Source: Aeromicrobium marinum DSM 15272 | GTDB taxonomy: Bacteria; Actinomycetota; Actinomycetes; Propionibacteriales; Nocardioidaceae | Assembly (NCBI RefSeq): GCF_000160775.2 | Contig: NZ_CM001024.1 | Location: 1,551,712-1,615,711, forward strand | Length of the DNA: 64,000 bases | Reading direction: 5' to 3' | Shown: positions 42,600 to 50,470 of the stretch, piece after piece | Layout: each line of letters opens with the position of its first letter | How positions within the stretch are numbered: position 1 is the first letter of the stretch | Notes under the pieces: model-generated | Told to the model about the DNA's origin: nothing | What the model saw: only the letters and a program-made list of their open reading frames with translations | Databases searched by the model: none | Made by a program: the position numbers and the translations under genes

Positions 42600-42887
42600 T
42601 CAGGTCCGCCAGCCGAGCAGGCCGACACCGACCGCGTTGATGCCGGTCCACACGACGAGCCCGATCAGCGGGATCCACACGCAGCGTCGCGGGTGTTCCT
42701 TCGCCCAGCGCGCGAGCAGCCGGCCGGTCGGGACGATCGCGACGAGATGGAGCAGCACGCCCCACCACGGGGCGTAGAGGCTGGTCGAGATCGCCAACCA
42801 CACCAGGACGACGACACCGCCGGTCCCGATCCACGGTCCGGACCGGTCCAGCCGGGCCTGGCGGTTGCGGCGGCGACGCTGTCTCAC
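42600..42887 (-). CDS. Small two-to-three-helix membrane protein
   Basis: 95 residues. A very basic start (RQRRRRNRQARLDR) is followed by hydrophobic helices GTGGVVVLVWLAISTSLYAPW, GVLLHLVAIVPTGRLL and WIPLIGLVVWTGINAVGVGLLGW. The GTG start overlaps the stop of the preceding small gene (GTGA), so the two are co-translated. No family recognised. Found only by reading within a much longer open frame. Confidence 0.7.
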   Translation of the reverse strand: MRQRRRRNRQARLDRSGPWIGTGGVVVLVWLAISTSLYAPWWGVLLHLVAIVPTGRLLARWAKEHPRRCVWIPLIGLVVWTGINAVGVGLLGWRT

Positions 42888-43078
42888 GGCGTGTCGCGGG
42901 GGGCGTCGTCGTTCCAGTCGGGGTCGTTCTCCCACTCGGTGTTGCGCTCGGCAACCTTGTCCAGGGCCCTCGCCGCGTCGGCGGACGTGTCGTACGGACC
43001 CAGCCGGTCGGCCGCCTTGCAACCGTGTTCGCCCTCGACCGTGCGGTGCTTGAGACAGAAGTAGAACTGGTCGGTCAT
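42884..43078 (-). CDS. Conserved small actinobacterial protein next to map
   Basis: 64 residues: QFYFCLKHRTVEGEHGCKAADRLGPYDT then a helix ALDKVAERNTEWENDPDWNDDAPRD. The Cys-x2-His...Cys pattern could bind a metal. This protein is widespread in actinobacteria and is often annotated as SPOR-like because of the short GPYDT-AA-AL motif; its function is unknown. It is divergent from methionine aminopeptidase (52 bp gap) and coupled to the membrane protein downstream. Confidence 0.82.
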   Translation of the reverse strand: MTDQFYFCLKHRTVEGEHGCKAADRLGPYDTSADAARALDKVAERNTEWENDPDWNDDAPRDTP

Positions 43079-43130
43079 GACCCCATCCTGCCCCACCTGC
43101 ACGCTGCCGCGACGTCGATAGACTCCCGCC

Positions 43131-43988
43131 GTGCCCTCCCCCACCCGTCTTCGCCCCGGTCGGGTCTCGCCCGAGCTGGCCGTCCCCGCGTCCGTCGAGC
43201 GTCCCGAGTACGTCGGCCAGGTCGCGCCGCTGCCGTACCGGGGCCCGCTGGTGCGCGATGCCGACACGATCGCCCGCATGCGGGTCGCCGGTCGCCTCGC
43301 CGCCCGGGCGCTGGACGCCGTCGAGTCCGCGATCGCGCCCGGCGTCACCACCGACGAGCTGGACCGCGTGGGGCACGCCTTCCTCGTCGAGCACGGCGCC
43401 TACCCGTCGACCCTGGGCTACCGGGAGTACCCGAAGTCGCTCTGCAGCAGCGTCAACGAGGTCATCTGCCACGGCATCCCGGACGACCGGCCGCTCGTCG
43501 ACGGCGACATCGTGAACATCGACATCACGGCGTACGTGGACGGGGTGCACGGCGACACCAACAAGACGTACCTCGTGGGAGACGTCGACGAGGAGTCCCG
43601 GCTGCTGGTCGAGCGGACCCGCGAGGCCACCGACCGGGCGATCCGCGCGGTCCGGCCGGGTCGGCGGATCAACGTGATCGGCCGCGTCATCGAGGCCTAC
43701 GCGGCGCGGTTCGGCTACGGGGTCGTGCGCGACTTCACCGGGCACGGGGTCGGACCGGCCTTCCACGACGGACTGGTCGTGCCGCACTTCGACGACCCGA
43801 GCGCCGACACGCCCATCGAGGCGGGCATGACCTTCACGATCGAACCGATGCTGACCCTCGGCACCGTCGAGTGGGACCTGTGGGACGACGGCTGGACCGC
43901 GGTGACCCGCGACGGCTCCCGCACCGCACAGTTCGAGCACACCCTGCTGGTGACCGACGACGGCGCAGAGGTCCTCACGCTGCCCTGA
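43131..43988 (+). CDS. map: Type I methionine aminopeptidase
   Basis: Removes the initiator methionine from nascent proteins. 285 residues. An N-terminal ~40-residue extension (PRO-rich, [13 protein letters not shown]) is typical of the actinobacterial type with an SH3-binding-like segment. Metal ligands are visible: D in NIDITAY, D in GDTNKTY, H in [11 protein letters not shown] in FTIEPML and E in [11 protein letters not shown] start with TAGACT ending six bases upstream and no ribosome binding site, so leaderless. Confidence 0.95.
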   Translation: MPSPTRLRPGRVSPELAVPASVERPEYVGQVAPLPYRGPLVRDADTIARMRVAGRLAARALDAVESAIAPGVTTDELDRVGHAFLVEHGAYPSTLGYREYPKSLCSSVNEVICHGIPDDRPLVDGDIVNIDITAYVDGVHGDTNKTYLVGDVDEESRLLVERTREATDRAIRAVRPGRRINVIGRVIEAYAARFGYGVVRDFTGHGVGPAFHDGLVVPHFDDPSADTPIEAGMTFTIEPMLTLGTVEWDLWDDGWTAVTRDGSRTAQFEHTLLVTDDGAEVLTLP

Positions 43989-44019
43989 GCCCGGGCTCCC
44001 AGAAAAGTTTCGGTGGTCG

Positions 44020-44045
44020 TGTCGATCGAAGCCTCGCCCGTTCGA
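44020..44045 (+). promoter_or_regulatory. ECF42-type promoter of the DGPF gene
   Basis: TGTCGA (44020-44025) and CGA (44043-44045) separated by 17 bases. The published ECF42 consensus is TGTCGA at -35 and CGA/CGTC-like at -10 before DGPF genes, so this is the likely target of the sigma factor encoded next door. Confidence 0.7.
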
Positions 44046-44096
44046 TGGGAGGGTAGGAGCACGCACCGGGCGTACTCCCGACACCAGGAGACCACC

Positions 44097-44519
44097 ATGA
44101 AGTACATGCTGATCATGCGCACGACCGACGCCGCCCTCGAGTCCTCGGCGGAGATCGACTTCGAGGAGATCATCAACGCGATGGGCGCCTACAACGAGTC
44201 GCTCATGAAGGCCGGCGTCCTCAAGGCGGGCGAGGGGCTCGCCGACGCCGCCGAGGGGTTCGTCGTCGACTTCGACGGCGAGACGCCCACCGTCACCGAC
44301 GGCCCGTACGGCGAGACGCACGAGCTGTTCAACGGTTTCTGGATGATCGAGGTGTCGTCCAAGGAGGAGGCGGCGCAGTGGGCGGGCCGCTGCCCCCTCG
44401 GTCCGGGCAGCAAGCTGGAGGTCCGCCGGGTCACCGACGAGGCCGACTTCGAGGACTACGCCGACAACGAGTACATCCAGAAGGAGGCCGGCTGGCGCGA
44501 GGAGCTCGGGACCGACTGA
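44097..44519 (+). CDS. DGPF/YCII-domain protein paired with ECF42 sigma factor
   Basis: A 140-residue YCII-fold protein, starting MKYMLIMRTTD and containing the name-giving VTDGPYGETHELFNGFWMIE. CPLGPGSKLEVRRV ends the core. Such DGPF proteins are encoded beside ECF42 sigma factors and are controlled by them; their biochemical role is unresolved. CAGGAG precedes ATG. The sigma-factor gene follows after 25 bp in the same direction, so the ECF42 promoter upstream would drive both (autoregulation). Confidence 0.9.
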   Translation: MKYMLIMRTTDAALESSAEIDFEEIINAMGAYNESLMKAGVLKAGEGLADAAEGFVVDFDGETPTVTDGPYGETHELFNGFWMIEVSSKEEAAQWAGRCPLGPGSKLEVRRVTDEADFEDYADNEYIQKEAGWREELGTD

Positions 44520-44544
44520 GCGACCGGCAGCGGAGGACGCAACG

Positions 44545-45780
44545 ATGCAGCCCGACATCAGGCGTTCAGTCGACGCCGTGTGGCGGATCGAGAGTGCCCG
44601 CATCGTCGCCACGCTGACCCGCGTGACGGGCGACCTCGGTCTCGCCGAGGACCTGGCCCAGGAGGCGGTCGTCGACGCGCTGGTGCAGTGGCCGGAGTCC
44701 GGCGTCCCGGCGAACCCGGGCGCCTGGCTCACGGCCGTGGCCAAGCGCAAGGCGATCGACCGGTGGCGCCGCGACACCTCGCTCGACCGGCGGTACCGCG
44801 CCATGGCCCACGAGGCGGACGAGGCGGGCGAGGACGAGTGGCAGGCCATCGATGACGACGTCCTGCGCCTCGTGTTCATCACCTGTCACCCCGCACTGTC
44901 GCGGGAGTCGCAGGTCGCCCTCACGCTGCGCGTCGTCGGCGGTCTGACCACCGAGGAGATCGCCAGGATGCTGCTCGTGCCGGTGCCGACGGTGCAGCAG
45001 CGGATCGTCCGGGCCAAGAAGACCCTCGCGGCGGCCCGCGTCCCCTTCGAGGCGCCGGAGGCCGACGAGTGGACCGACCGGCTGGCCGGGGTGCTCGCGG
45101 TCGTCTACCTGGTCTTCACCGAGGGGTACGCCGCGACCGCCGGCGACCGCTGGATCCGTCACGACCTCGCCCGGGAGGCCCTGCGGATGGGTCGCGTCCT
45201 GGTGGGGCTGCTCCCCCGCGAGCCGGAGGTCCACGGGCTCCTGTCGCTCATGGAGCTGCAGGCGTCACGTTTCCGCTCACGGATCGCACCGGACGGCAGT
45301 GCGGTGCTGCTGGCCGACCAGGACCGGTCGCGGTGGGACCACGCGCAGATCGAGCGGGGGCGCGAGCTGCTGCGTCACGTCGACGAGATCGGTCGAGGAC
45401 GCGGGAGCTACGCCCTCCAGGCGGCCATCGCGGAGTGCCATGCCGTCGCCGCCTCGGTCCAGGAGACCGACTGGGGTCATGTCGTCGTGCTGTACGAGGC
45501 GCTCGGTCGGCTGGCTCCCAGCCCGGTGGTCGACCTCAACCGTGCCGTTGCCGTGTCCATGGCCGGCGACACGGTGGAGGCCCTGGGCATCGTCGACGCG
45601 CTGGCCGCTGCCGGCTCCCTGCGGGGATCGCACCTGCTGCCCAGCGTCCGGGGCGAGCTGCTGACCCGGCTCGGACGGGTGGACGAGGCACGTTCCGAGC
45701 TGCTCACGGCCGCCGGGCTGACCCGCAACGACCGCGAGCGTGAGGTGCTGACGGCGAAGGCCGCAGCACTGCGGCCCTGA
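44545..45780 (+). CDS. RNA polymerase sigma factor, ECF42 group
   Basis: 411 residues, roughly twice a normal ECF sigma factor. Region 2 contains LAEDLAQEAVVDAL and AWLTAVAKRKAIDRWRR; region 4 contains LTTEEIARMLLVPVPTVQQRIVRAKKTL. The C-terminal extension (~190-411; WTDRLAGVLAVVYLVFTEGY, then LYEALGRLAPSPVVDLNRAVAV and TRLGRVDEARSEL) is the TPR-like domain of the ECF42 group, thought to be needed for activity because no anti-sigma factor accompanies the group. None is seen here. ATG with GGAGGA upstream. Confidence 0.93.
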   Translation: MQPDIRRSVDAVWRIESARIVATLTRVTGDLGLAEDLAQEAVVDALVQWPESGVPANPGAWLTAVAKRKAIDRWRRDTSLDRRYRAMAHEADEAGEDEWQAIDDDVLRLVFITCHPALSRESQVALTLRVVGGLTTEEIARMLLVPVPTVQQRIVRAKKTLAAARVPFEAPEADEWTDRLAGVLAVVYLVFTEGYAATAGDRWIRHDLAREALRMGRVLVGLLPREPEVHGLLSLMELQASRFRSRIAPDGSAVLLADQDRSRWDHAQIERGRELLRHVDEIGRGRGSYALQAAIAECHAVAASVQETDWGHVVVLYEALGRLAPSPVVDLNRAVAVSMAGDTVEALGIVDALAAAGSLRGSHLLPSVRGELLTRLGRVDEARSELLTAAGLTRNDREREVLTAKAAALRP

Positions 45781-45783
45781 CCC

Positions 45784-46497
45784 TCAGTCCGCCTTCTGCA
45801 GCAGGACCCGCAGCTCGTGGACCTCCGAGCGCAGCGACTCGATGTCACGCCGGGTCAGCTCGCTGTCCTCGTCGACCTCGTCGGAGATCCGTTCGATCAA
45901 CCACGACGCGAACGACGCCGTGACGATGCCGAGCACCGCGATGCCGCTGAACATCAGGGCCACCGCGATGGTGCGGCCGGTGGCGGTGACGGGATAGACG
46001 TCGCCGTACCCGACCGTCGTCATGGTGGCGCACGCCCACCACACGGCGTCGCCGAACGAGGTGATGGTGCCGCCCGCACCCCGCTCGGCGTCGAGCACGG
46101 CCAGGGAGCCGATCAGCACCAGCAGCACGACCGATCCCACCAGGTAGGTGCCCACCTGTCCCCGCAGGCTCGAGCCGGCGTGCCGGTTCAGCACGTTCAG
46201 CAGGGTCACCAGCCGCAGCAGCCGCAACGGTCGCAGCAGGGGCAGCACGACCACGGCCAGCTCGAGCAGATGGCCGCGCACGAAGGCGCGCCGGCTCTCG
46301 GCCATCCACAGCCGGACCACGTAGTCGACCGCCAGCGCTCCCCAGGTGACCCACACCGCGACCGTGCACGCGGTCCGCCAGCCGTCGGGCAACCCGGGGT
46401 CCAGCACCGGCCAGGCGTACGCGCCCAGGAAGACGAAGGTCAGCACGGTCAACGGCAGATTCGTGGCACGGTCCCACTGTTCGGTGCGTTCCGACAT
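45784..46497 (-). CDS. Voltage-gated-like potassium channel
   Basis: A 237-residue membrane protein of the 6TM ion-channel family. Hydrophobic segments S1-S3, an arginine-bearing S4-like helix (LRPLRLLRLVTLLNVL), S5, the pore loop with selectivity filter TTVGYGD and S6 (IAVALMFSGIAVLGIVTASFASWL). The C terminus is a short coiled coil (ELTRRDIESLRSEVHELRVLLQ) that could tetramerise the channel. The filter predicts K+ selectivity. The gene is convergent with the ECF42 gene, three bases apart. Confidence 0.92.
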   Translation of the reverse strand: MSERTEQWDRATNLPLTVLTFVFLGAYAWPVLDPGLPDGWRTACTVAVWVTWGALAVDYVVRLWMAESRRAFVRGHLLELAVVVLPLLRPLRLLRLVTLLNVLNRHAGSSLRGQVGTYLVGSVVLLVLIGSLAVLDAERGAGGTITSFGDAVWWACATMTTVGYGDVYPVTATGRTIAVALMFSGIAVLGIVTASFASWLIERISDEVDEDSELTRRDIESLRSEVHELRVLLQKAD

Positions 46498-46559
46498 GGC
46501 CGCGATGATGTCATGCGGCGGCGACGCTGTCGCCTCGGTCGACGACGGCGCCGAAGCCC

Positions 46560-46949
46560 TCAGCCGGTCGTGCGCCAGGTGTAGCGAGCGCCCTGCGAGG
46601 CCGACGGGTCGGTGATCGTGACGATGACGTCGGGCAGGGCGGCGCCCACGTTCTCGCCCTCCGCCTCGGTCATCTGGCAGGTGAGCTCGAAGTCACGCAC
46701 CAGCTCGATCCGCGGCGGACACGTGACGGTCACCTGGCGGCCGAGGTTGCGGCTCGCCTGCGCCGTGATCGTCTCCACGATGTCGACCGTCGAGAAGCCG
46801 GACAGGTCCTGCGTCGGCACCGCCGCATCGGGCGCGTCCTGCGCCTCCTGGTCGTCGAGGAACCGCAGCAGGAAGATGACCGCTGCGGTGAGGACCAGGG
46901 CGATCGCGAGCACGTAGAGCGCACGCCGCACGGTCTGGGCGGTCGACAT
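46560..46949 (-). CDS. DUF4333 membrane-anchored protein
   Basis: 129 residues. An N-terminal transmembrane segment (ALYVLAIALVLTAAVIFLL) and an extracytoplasmic domain matching DUF4333: VDIVETITAQASRNLGRQVTVTCPPRI ... FELTCQMTEAEGE, with two cysteines probably disulfide-bonded. GGAGG precedes ATG. Function unknown; the family is common in actinobacteria, often in several copies. It is the last gene before RNase P RNA on the minus strand. Confidence 0.82.
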   Translation of the reverse strand: MSTAQTVRRALYVLAIALVLTAAVIFLLRFLDDQEAQDAPDAAVPTQDLSGFSTVDIVETITAQASRNLGRQVTVTCPPRIELVRDFELTCQMTEAEGENVGAALPDVIVTITDPSASQGARYTWRTTG

Positions 46950-47022
46950 GGGAACCTCCGGGGATGTCGGTCGGACGCCGCGATGCTACCCGCCGGTCGC
47001 CGTCGGCGCTCCCCCCGAGGGT

Positions 47023-47444
47023 GCGAATGAGCTGGCCTGTAAGCCGGATTCTGTCGGCCCGCCGCCGGAGCGACGGGCCGGGCGACCATCCATCTGGGAC
47101 GCCCATTGCTGGACGCCTCGTGCGACCTACCCGCTGACATCGGACGAGCCGCCCGTCAGCGCGGGCACCGCCGCCGGAGCCGCGATGCCCTCTTGGTCTT
47201 GCTCCCGGTGGGGTTTACCGAGCCGTCCCGGTCACCCGGGGCGCTGGTGAGCTCTTACCTCACCGTTTCACCCTTACCCGCACCCCCGCTCCGAGGAGAG
47301 GGGGCCGCTGGCGGTCTGTTCTCTGTGGCACTGTCCCGCACGTCGCCGTGGGTGGCTGTTGGCCACCACCGTGCTCGGTGGAGTCCGGACTTTCCTCGAC
47401 GTCCCCTCGCGGGTGCGCCGCGGCCGCCCGGCCAACTCATTCGC
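47023..47444 (-). ncRNA. rnpB: RNase P RNA
   Basis: Catalytic RNA of RNase P. On the minus strand the conserved 5' core reads GAGGAAAGTCCGGACTCC and the 3' end contains ACAGAATCCGGCTTACAGG. The ends were set by the P1 helix: GCGAATGAGTTGGCC (47444-47430) pairs with GGCCAGCTCATTCGC (47037-47023) with a single wobble, giving a ~422-nt bacterial type A RNA. A TAGGAT -10 lies eight bases upstream. Open frames crossing this region are not genes. Confidence 0.95.
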
Positions 47445-47451
47445 AATCCCC

Positions 47452-47457
47452 CATCCT
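47452..47457 (-). promoter_or_regulatory. -10 element of rnpB
   Basis: TAGGAT on the minus strand, spaced so that transcription would start at about 47445, exactly the 5' end of P1. Its -35 would overlap the promoter area of the divergent riboswitch transcript. Confidence 0.55.
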
Positions 47458-47489
47458 ACGCACGTCGGCGATGGGCTAGGCTTGGATCA

Positions 47490-47596
47490 TCGAAAGGGAG
47501 TAGTCCCCAACGGTCGTGTCGACACACTGAGAGTCCCTCGCGGGACGATCCGGCACGGCAGGCCAGGCCCTCGGGTCCGGCGGACGAGACTTTCGA
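47490..47596 (+). promoter_or_regulatory. yybP-ykoY manganese riboswitch
   Basis: P1 is the perfect TCGAAAG (47490-47496) with CTTTCGA (47590-47596). Immediately inside are the conserved core strings GGGAGTAG (5' side) and GAGAC before the 3' strand, as in the AAAGGGGAGUAG...GACCUUU consensus, with a second internal CTGAGAG loop. It precedes a UPF0016 manganese exporter, the classic target. A TAGGCT -10 is at 47477-47482. Confidence 0.83.
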
Positions 47597-47612
47597 CCGG
47601 ATTCGTGAACCA

Positions 47613-47667
47613 CGAGCCCGGTCGAGGCTCGTCGTCACAGCGGCTCTTCGTCCGGGAGGACGAGGGG
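47613..47667 (+). promoter_or_regulatory. Expression-platform hairpins of the manganese riboswitch
   Basis: CGAGCC (47613-47618) pairs with GGCTCG (47626-47631), and CGTCC (47649-47653) pairs with GGACG (47658-47662). The second stem takes in GGAGG and touches the GAGGGG ribosome binding site (47662-47667), eight bases before the ATG. It could mask that site, suggesting translational control. Confidence 0.45.
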
Positions 47668-47675
47668 CCTTCTTC

Positions 47676-48257
47676 ATGTTCGACGCACTGGTGCTCAGCA
47701 CGGTGGTGATCTTCGTCGCCGAGCTGGGCGACAAGAGCCAGCTGATGGCGATGACGTTCGCGTCGCGCTACCGGGCTCGCGACGTGCTGATCGGGATCAC
47801 GCTGGCGACCGCGGTGGTCCACCTGGCCTCGGTGGGCATCGGCTACTGGGTCGGCGAGGCCTTCGGCGAGTACCAGGCGTGGATCTCGATCGCAGCCGGT
47901 GTGGCCTTCGCGGGTTTCGCCCTGTGGACCCTGCGCGGTGACCACCTCAGTGAGGACGAGGCGCAGAAGGCCACCGCGGCCACCGGACGGGCGATCCTCG
48001 CGGTGGGCCTGGCGTTCTTCCTGGCCGAGCTCGGCGACAAGACCATGCTCGCGACCATCACCCTGGCGGTCGACCACGACTGGTTCGGCACGTGGATCGG
48101 AAGCACCCTCGGGATGGTCGCCGCCGACGCCCTCGCGATCGCGGTCGGCGCGCTGCTCGGCCAGCAGCTCCCCGAGAAGATCATCCGCTACGGCGCAGCC
48201 GCGGCCTTCGCCGTGTTCGCCGTGGTCCTCGTCGTCGAGGGTGTGTCGATGCTGTGA
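47676..48257 (+). CDS. UPF0016/GDT1 family manganese exporter
   Basis: A 193-residue membrane protein with six predicted helices in two inverted halves. Each half has the cation-binding motif E-x-G-D-K-(S/T): AELGDKSQLMA near residue 14 and AELGDKTMLAT near residue 112. This family (TMEM165/Gdt1, MneA) exports Mn2+ or exchanges Ca2+/Mn2+ for H+. The manganese riboswitch in the leader supports Mn2+ as substrate. Translation start ATG 47676 with GAGGGG upstream; longer in-frame versions run through RNase P RNA and are rejected. Confidence 0.9.
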   Translation: MFDALVLSTVVIFVAELGDKSQLMAMTFASRYRARDVLIGITLATAVVHLASVGIGYWVGEAFGEYQAWISIAAGVAFAGFALWTLRGDHLSEDEAQKATAATGRAILAVGLAFFLAELGDKTMLATITLAVDHDWFGTWIGSTLGMVAADALAIAVGALLGQQLPEKIIRYGAAAAFAVFAVVLVVEGVSML

Positions 48258-48291
48258 TGCCGGGCCCACCGGCGGCGGATAGGGTCGCCGG

Positions 48292-49065
48292 GTGCTGATC
48301 CTCCTCCCCCCGTCCGAGGGCAAGACACGACCGGTGGACGGGGCACCGCTCGACCTCGCTGCACTGAGCTTCCCGCGGCTCACGAAGGTCAGGGAGCAGC
48401 TCGTCTCGTCAGTCGTGCGCCTCAGCGGTGGTCGGGAGTCACGGGCCATGGAGGTGCTCGGGCTGGGGTCCACCCAGGCCGACGCGGTCGCCCGCAACGC
48501 CCGCCTGCGCGAGGAGCCCACCGCGCCGGCCGGGGAGGTCTACACCGGGGTGCTGTTCGGGGCGCTCGACCTGGCCACGCTCGAGCGTGACTCCCGGGAG
48601 CGCGCCGACCGCGTGGTCGCTGTCGCCAGCGCCCTGTTCGGACTGGTCCGGCCGACCGACCCGATTCCCGCGTATCGGCTCTCCGGCACCGTCAGCCTGC
48701 CGCGGCTCGGTCCGGTCGCCGGCCGGTGGCGAGACCTTCTCCCCCGCGTCCTGGACGACGAGGTCGCCGACGGCCTGCTCGTCGACCTGCGGTCCGGAAC
48801 GTACGTCGCCCTCGGACGGCCTTCACCGGCGTTGGCCCCGAGGACCGCGACCCTGCGGGTCCTGCACGAACGCGACGGCACGCGGTCCGTGGTCAGCCAC
48901 TTCAACAAGGCGACCAAGGGCCACATCGTCCGTCAGCTCGTGGGTCAGGACCGGGTGCCCGGGTCGGTGGACGACCTCACCGACCTGCTCGGTGATCTGG
49001 GGTGGACGGTCGAACGGTCCGGCAACCGGGTCGACATCGTGGTGACCGAGGTCCGCACGCACTGA
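48292..49065 (+). CDS. yaaA: YaaA family peroxide-stress protein
   Basis: A 257-residue YaaA (DUF328) protein. Signatures LPPSEGKT at the start, YTGVLFGALDL, LFGLVRPTDPIPAYRLSG in the middle and HFNKATKGHIVRQL near the end. In E. coli YaaA lowers free iron and protects DNA from peroxide. GTG start has TAGGGT ending six bases before it and no ribosome binding site. The proximity to a manganese exporter links it to metal/oxidant homeostasis. Confidence 0.92.
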   Translation: MLILLPPSEGKTRPVDGAPLDLAALSFPRLTKVREQLVSSVVRLSGGRESRAMEVLGLGSTQADAVARNARLREEPTAPAGEVYTGVLFGALDLATLERDSRERADRVVAVASALFGLVRPTDPIPAYRLSGTVSLPRLGPVAGRWRDLLPRVLDDEVADGLLVDLRSGTYVALGRPSPALAPRTATLRVLHERDGTRSVVSHFNKATKGHIVRQLVGQDRVPGSVDDLTDLLGDLGWTVERSGNRVDIVVTEVRTH

Positions 49066-49073
49066 CGCGAGCG

Positions 49074-49733
49074 TCAGGGGACGTGCGAGAACGCCCGCAG
49101 GCTCGGGGCACCTCCGGGCCACCAGGCGATCGTGGTGAGCGAGGCCGGCGCCAGCTCCATCCGGTGGATCACGTGCATCGGTGAGTCCAGCGCCAGCCGC
49201 ACCAGCAGCTTGATGGGCGTGACGTGGCTGACCGCCACCACGGTCTTCCCGGCGAACCGGTCGACCAGCCCGGTGAGCGCCTCCTCGGCACGGGCGGAGA
49301 CGTCGTCGAACGACTCGCCGCCGGGCGGAGCGACGCTCGTCGACCCGAGCCAGGCGTCCATCTCTGCGGGCCACTTCTGCATGATGTCGGTGAAACCGTG
49401 CCCGTCCCACTCCCCGAAGGCGGCCTCCGCCAACCCCGGTTCGAGCTCCACGTCCATCCCGAGACGCCGGGCCACGATGCCTGCGGTCTCCTGGGTCCTG
49501 CGCAACGGTGACGACACGATCGCCTCGACCTGGCCGAGCCGGTGCAGGTGTTCCGCGGCCCGCTCGGCCTGCGCCTCACCCTCGGCCGTGAGCCCTGGGT
49601 CGGTGCCGCCGCTCCCGCAGAACAGCTTGCCGACGGTGTTGGTGGTGACCCCGTGCCGCAGGAGCACCAGGGTCAGGGGGTCGGCATCGCCTCGGCCCCG
49701 CCACCCCGCGACCGGGCTCGTCGGGCTGGTCAC
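49074..49733 (-). CDS. Histidine-phosphatase-superfamily protein
   Basis: A 219-residue phosphoglycerate-mutase-like phosphatase: catalytic LLRHGVTTNT, VSSPLRRTQETA and a second histidine in VAVSHVTPIK. In mycobacteria the corresponding gene is a fusion of RNase HI and acid phosphatase (Rv2228c, next to the same zinc-ribbon protein); here only the phosphatase half is present because the GTG start overlaps the upstream stop (GTGA). The RNase H part is missing. Likely an alpha-ribazole/acid phosphatase. Operon with zinc-ribbon and NIF3 genes. Confidence 0.9.
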   Translation of the reverse strand: MTSPTSPVAGWRGRGDADPLTLVLLRHGVTTNTVGKLFCGSGGTDPGLTAEGEAQAERAAEHLHRLGQVEAIVSSPLRRTQETAGIVARRLGMDVELEPGLAEAAFGEWDGHGFTDIMQKWPAEMDAWLGSTSVAPPGGESFDDVSARAEEALTGLVDRFAGKTVVAVSHVTPIKLLVRLALDSPMHVIHRMELAPASLTTIAWWPGGAPSLRAFSHVP

Positions 49734-50470
49734 AACCCGGACTCGGCGGTGCGCACCAGCACCCGGCTGCACTCGGGGCAGCGCAGCACCTCGTCGTCGG
49801 GCTTGGTCGCGATCTCCCGCAGGTCGGCTCCGTTGATCTCCAACCGGCAGCCCTCGCAACGACGGGCGCGCAGGGCAGCGGCTCCGGTGCCGTACTGGGT
49901 CCGCAGCTTCTCGTACAGGGCCAGGAGGTCGTCGGGGACCGAGACGGCGAGCACGGCGCGCTCCTCGGCGGCCTCCGTGGTCCGGGCATCGATGTCGGCG
50001 AAGGCCGCGTCGCGGGTGACGGCGTGGGTGGTGATCTCGGCGGCGACACCGGCCAGGTCCTCGAGCACGACGGCGAGCTCGGTCTCGGCGGACTCCAGGC
50101 TCTCCATCACCTCGAGCTCGGCGTCCTCCAGGGTGCCGATCCGCCGCTCCAGGGCGACCAGCTCGTGCTGGAGGCTCTCGAGGTCCTTGGGGTTGGAGAC
50201 CTGTCCGGAGTTCAGTCGCTCCTCGTCGCGGGTGCGACGGGTCTTGACCAGCTCGACCTCGGCGTCGGCCTTGCGCTGCTCACGACCGAGGTCGTCGACC
50301 CGTGTCTGGAGCTCGATCCGCCGGCTGTCGAGCTCGTGGGCACGCTGCTCGAGCTCGGCGATGACGGTCAGCTCGGGCAGGGTGCGTCGGCGGTGGGCCA
50401 GCTGCGCGAGGGTCGCGTCCTGTCCCTGGAGGTCGAGCAGGACGAGCTGGGCGGACGGATCGGCGTTCAG
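49730..50470 (-). CDS. Coiled-coil zinc-ribbon protein (DUF164/CdsZ-like)
   Basis: 246 residues. A long coiled-coil hairpin (~10-180, e.g. LNSGQVSNPKDLESLQHELVAL) and a C-terminal four-cysteine zinc ribbon: RRCEGCRLEI...LRCPECSRVLV. Homologues in mycobacteria have the same neighbours. The likely start is CTG at 50470: AGGAG sits eight bases upstream, the CTG overlaps the NIF3 stop (CTGA) and the product begins MNADPSAQL as in relatives. GTG 13 codons upstream would remove this site. The role is proposed in the literature to involve RNA or protein quality control; uncertain. Confidence 0.82.
   Translation of the reverse strand: MNADPSAQLVLLDLQGQDATLAQLAHRRRTLPELTVIAELEQRAHELDSRRIELQTRVDDLGREQRKADAEVELVKTRRTRDEERLNSGQVSNPKDLESLQHELVALERRIGTLEDAELEVMESLESAETELAVVLEDLAGVAAEITTHAVTRDAAFADIDARTTEAAEERAVLAVSVPDDLLALYEKLRTQYGTGAAALRARRCEGCRLEINGADLREIATKPDDEVLRCPECSRVLVRTAESGL

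Noticed and set aside
42888..44882. A large minus-strand open frame joined to the 95-residue membrane protein
   Set aside because: It is antisense to map and the DGPF gene; only the final 95 codons, with a coupled start, look real.
47106..47675. In-frame N-terminal extension of the manganese exporter
   Set aside because: It crosses RNase P RNA and the riboswitch; the exporter starts at 47676.
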